NCBI GenBank assembly: GCA_021815245.1
Contig: JAKAHF010000140.1
Location: 1-6,545, forward strand
Direction of reading: 5' to 3'
Origin: Actinomycetes bacterium
Lineage (GTDB): Bacteria; Actinomycetota; Thermoleophilia; RBG-16-64-13
DNA length: 6,545 bases
Below, one piece after another: positions 5,814-6,545 of this stretch. Under the pieces are notes generated by a model that saw only the letters and a program-made list of their open reading frames with translations, had not been told where the DNA came from and did no database searches. The first letter of the stretch is position 1. The number at the start of each line of letters is the position of its first letter. Position numbers and translations under genes: made by a program.

Positions 5814-6545
5814 GTGATCGACTCTCTTCGAAGAACAGACAACGGGCGGTTTCTCGAGGCCCTTTTCGACGCCATCGAAGATGGCTTGATCGTCCTCGAC
5901 CTGGAGGCGAACATCATCGTCGCCAACCGGTGGATGGAGCAGCGCTACCCGACGAAACTCCCGCTTCAGGGCAAGAAGTGCTACGAGGCGCTCCACGATC
6001 GTGAAGAGCCCTGCACGGAGTGCGAGCTTGCCCTCGCGCTCGAAACCGGTCGACCCCGATCGCGTCTCTCCCGCAGTTCTTCCAGCGTCGATCCCGACGC
6101 GTGGTTCGAGATCTGTTCGTATCCACTTCTGGATGCCGAGGACACCCCCATCGGCTCGGTGGAGCACATCAAGGACGTATCGGAACTCAAACAGGCCAAG
6201 GACCGAGCCAGCGACGAGGCCGCATGGCGCCGCCTGCTCGTCGACCAATCGCGCGATGGCATCGTTGTGATGGATTTGAACGGCAAGGTCTACGAAGCCA
6301 ATCAACGCTTCGCCCGTATGCTCGGCTACTCGATGGCGGAGGTCTACGAACTCCATGTGTGGGATTGGGACACCGAATTCGACAAGAAGGATCTGTTGGA
6401 GATGATCGCGGCCGTCGACGCGGATGGAGCTCACTTCGAGACCACCCATCGCCGCAAGGACGGAACGAGGTTCGCGGTGGAACTCAGCTCGAACGGCGCC
6501 GTCTACGACGACCAGAAGTACGTGTTCTGCGTGTGCCGCGACGTC
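5814..6545 (+). CDS. PAS-PAS sensor protein, N-terminal part (runs off the window)
   Basis: The frame is open for 244 codons to the window edge. There is no transmembrane segment, so this part is cytosolic. PAS domain 1 spans about residues 10-125 (FLEALFDAIEDGLIVLDLEANIIVANR, later WFEICSYPLLDAEDTPIGSVEHIKDVSE). A short helical linker (LKQAKDRASDEAAW) leads to PAS domain 2 from about 138 (LLVDQSRDGIVVMDLNGKVYEANQRFARMLGYS, then HRRKDGTRFAVELS). PAS 1 contains Cys56, Cys67 and Cys70 (C-X10-C-X2-C), a pattern seen in a subset of PAS domains and possibly a metal or redox site. Such N-termini usually lead to a histidine kinase, a GGDEF/EAL or another output domain, which cannot be seen here. GTG 5814 has AAGGAG (5800-5805) at 8 nt. 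It is transcribed divergently from the aminotransferase across 151 bp. Confidence 0.85.
   Translation, partial: MIDSLRRTDNGRFLEALFDAIEDGLIVLDLEANIIVANRWMEQRYPTKLPLQGKKCYEALHDREEPCTECELALALETGRPRSRLSRSSSSVDPDAWFEICSYPLLDAEDTPIGSVEHIKDVSELKQAKDRASDEAAWRRLLVDQSRDGIVVMDLNGKVYEANQRFARMLGYSMAEVYELHVWDWDTEFDKKDLLEMIAAVDADGAHFETTHRRKDGTRFAVELSSNGAVYDDQKYVFCVCRDV

Noticed and set aside
5472..6449. 325-residue minus-strand frame opposite the PAS gene
   Set aside because: The plus strand encodes two clear PAS domains with an RBS; this frame would also cover the divergent promoter region.

Overview
The window is high-GC bacterial DNA carrying ordinary chromosomal accessory genes. I see no phage, transposase, CRISPR array, tRNA or rRNA. 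The high GC content, GTG/TTG starts, and TAnnnT-type -10 elements lying a few bases before start codons that lack a Shine-Dalgarno sequence (candidate leaderless genes) fit an actinobacterium best. This is an inference and no marker gene confirms it.

Left part (1-1470), with signs of decay: the tail of an unidentified protein ends at 84. A short remnant of a LysE/RhtB-type amino-acid exporter follows (85-267). An intact SnoaL/NTF2-like small protein (431-853) has a TATAAT box and a perfect 16-bp palindrome upstream, and two GC-rich hairpins downstream. Next is a class I SAM-dependent methyltransferase (1006-1470) that has lost the middle of its Rossmann fold by an in-frame deletion.

Middle part (1588-4425): a two-helix membrane protein of unknown function, a small predicted lipoprotein, a trans-aconitate 2-methyltransferase (tam), and a PaiA-like GNAT acetyltransferase. 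tam and the acetyltransferase are 26 bp apart and probably co-transcribed. Before tam lies a -10 element followed at leaderless distance by a 15-codon reading frame whose stop overlaps the tam start codon (ATGA), a possible translational-coupling device.

Right part (4478-6545): on the minus strand, a complete PLP-dependent fold type I aminotransferase of the LysN/2-aminoadipate/aromatic group, convergent with the acetyltransferase. Divergent from it, across 151 bp, is the N-terminal part of a PAS-PAS sensor protein that runs off the window. Its first PAS domain carries a Cys-X10-Cys-X2-Cys cluster.

The genes do not form an obvious single pathway. The themes are small-molecule methylation, acetylation and transamination plus signal sensing. 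The points most worth a second look are the mini-ORF before tam, the internally deleted methyltransferase and the cysteine-bearing PAS domain. I found no convincing new multi-gene system.
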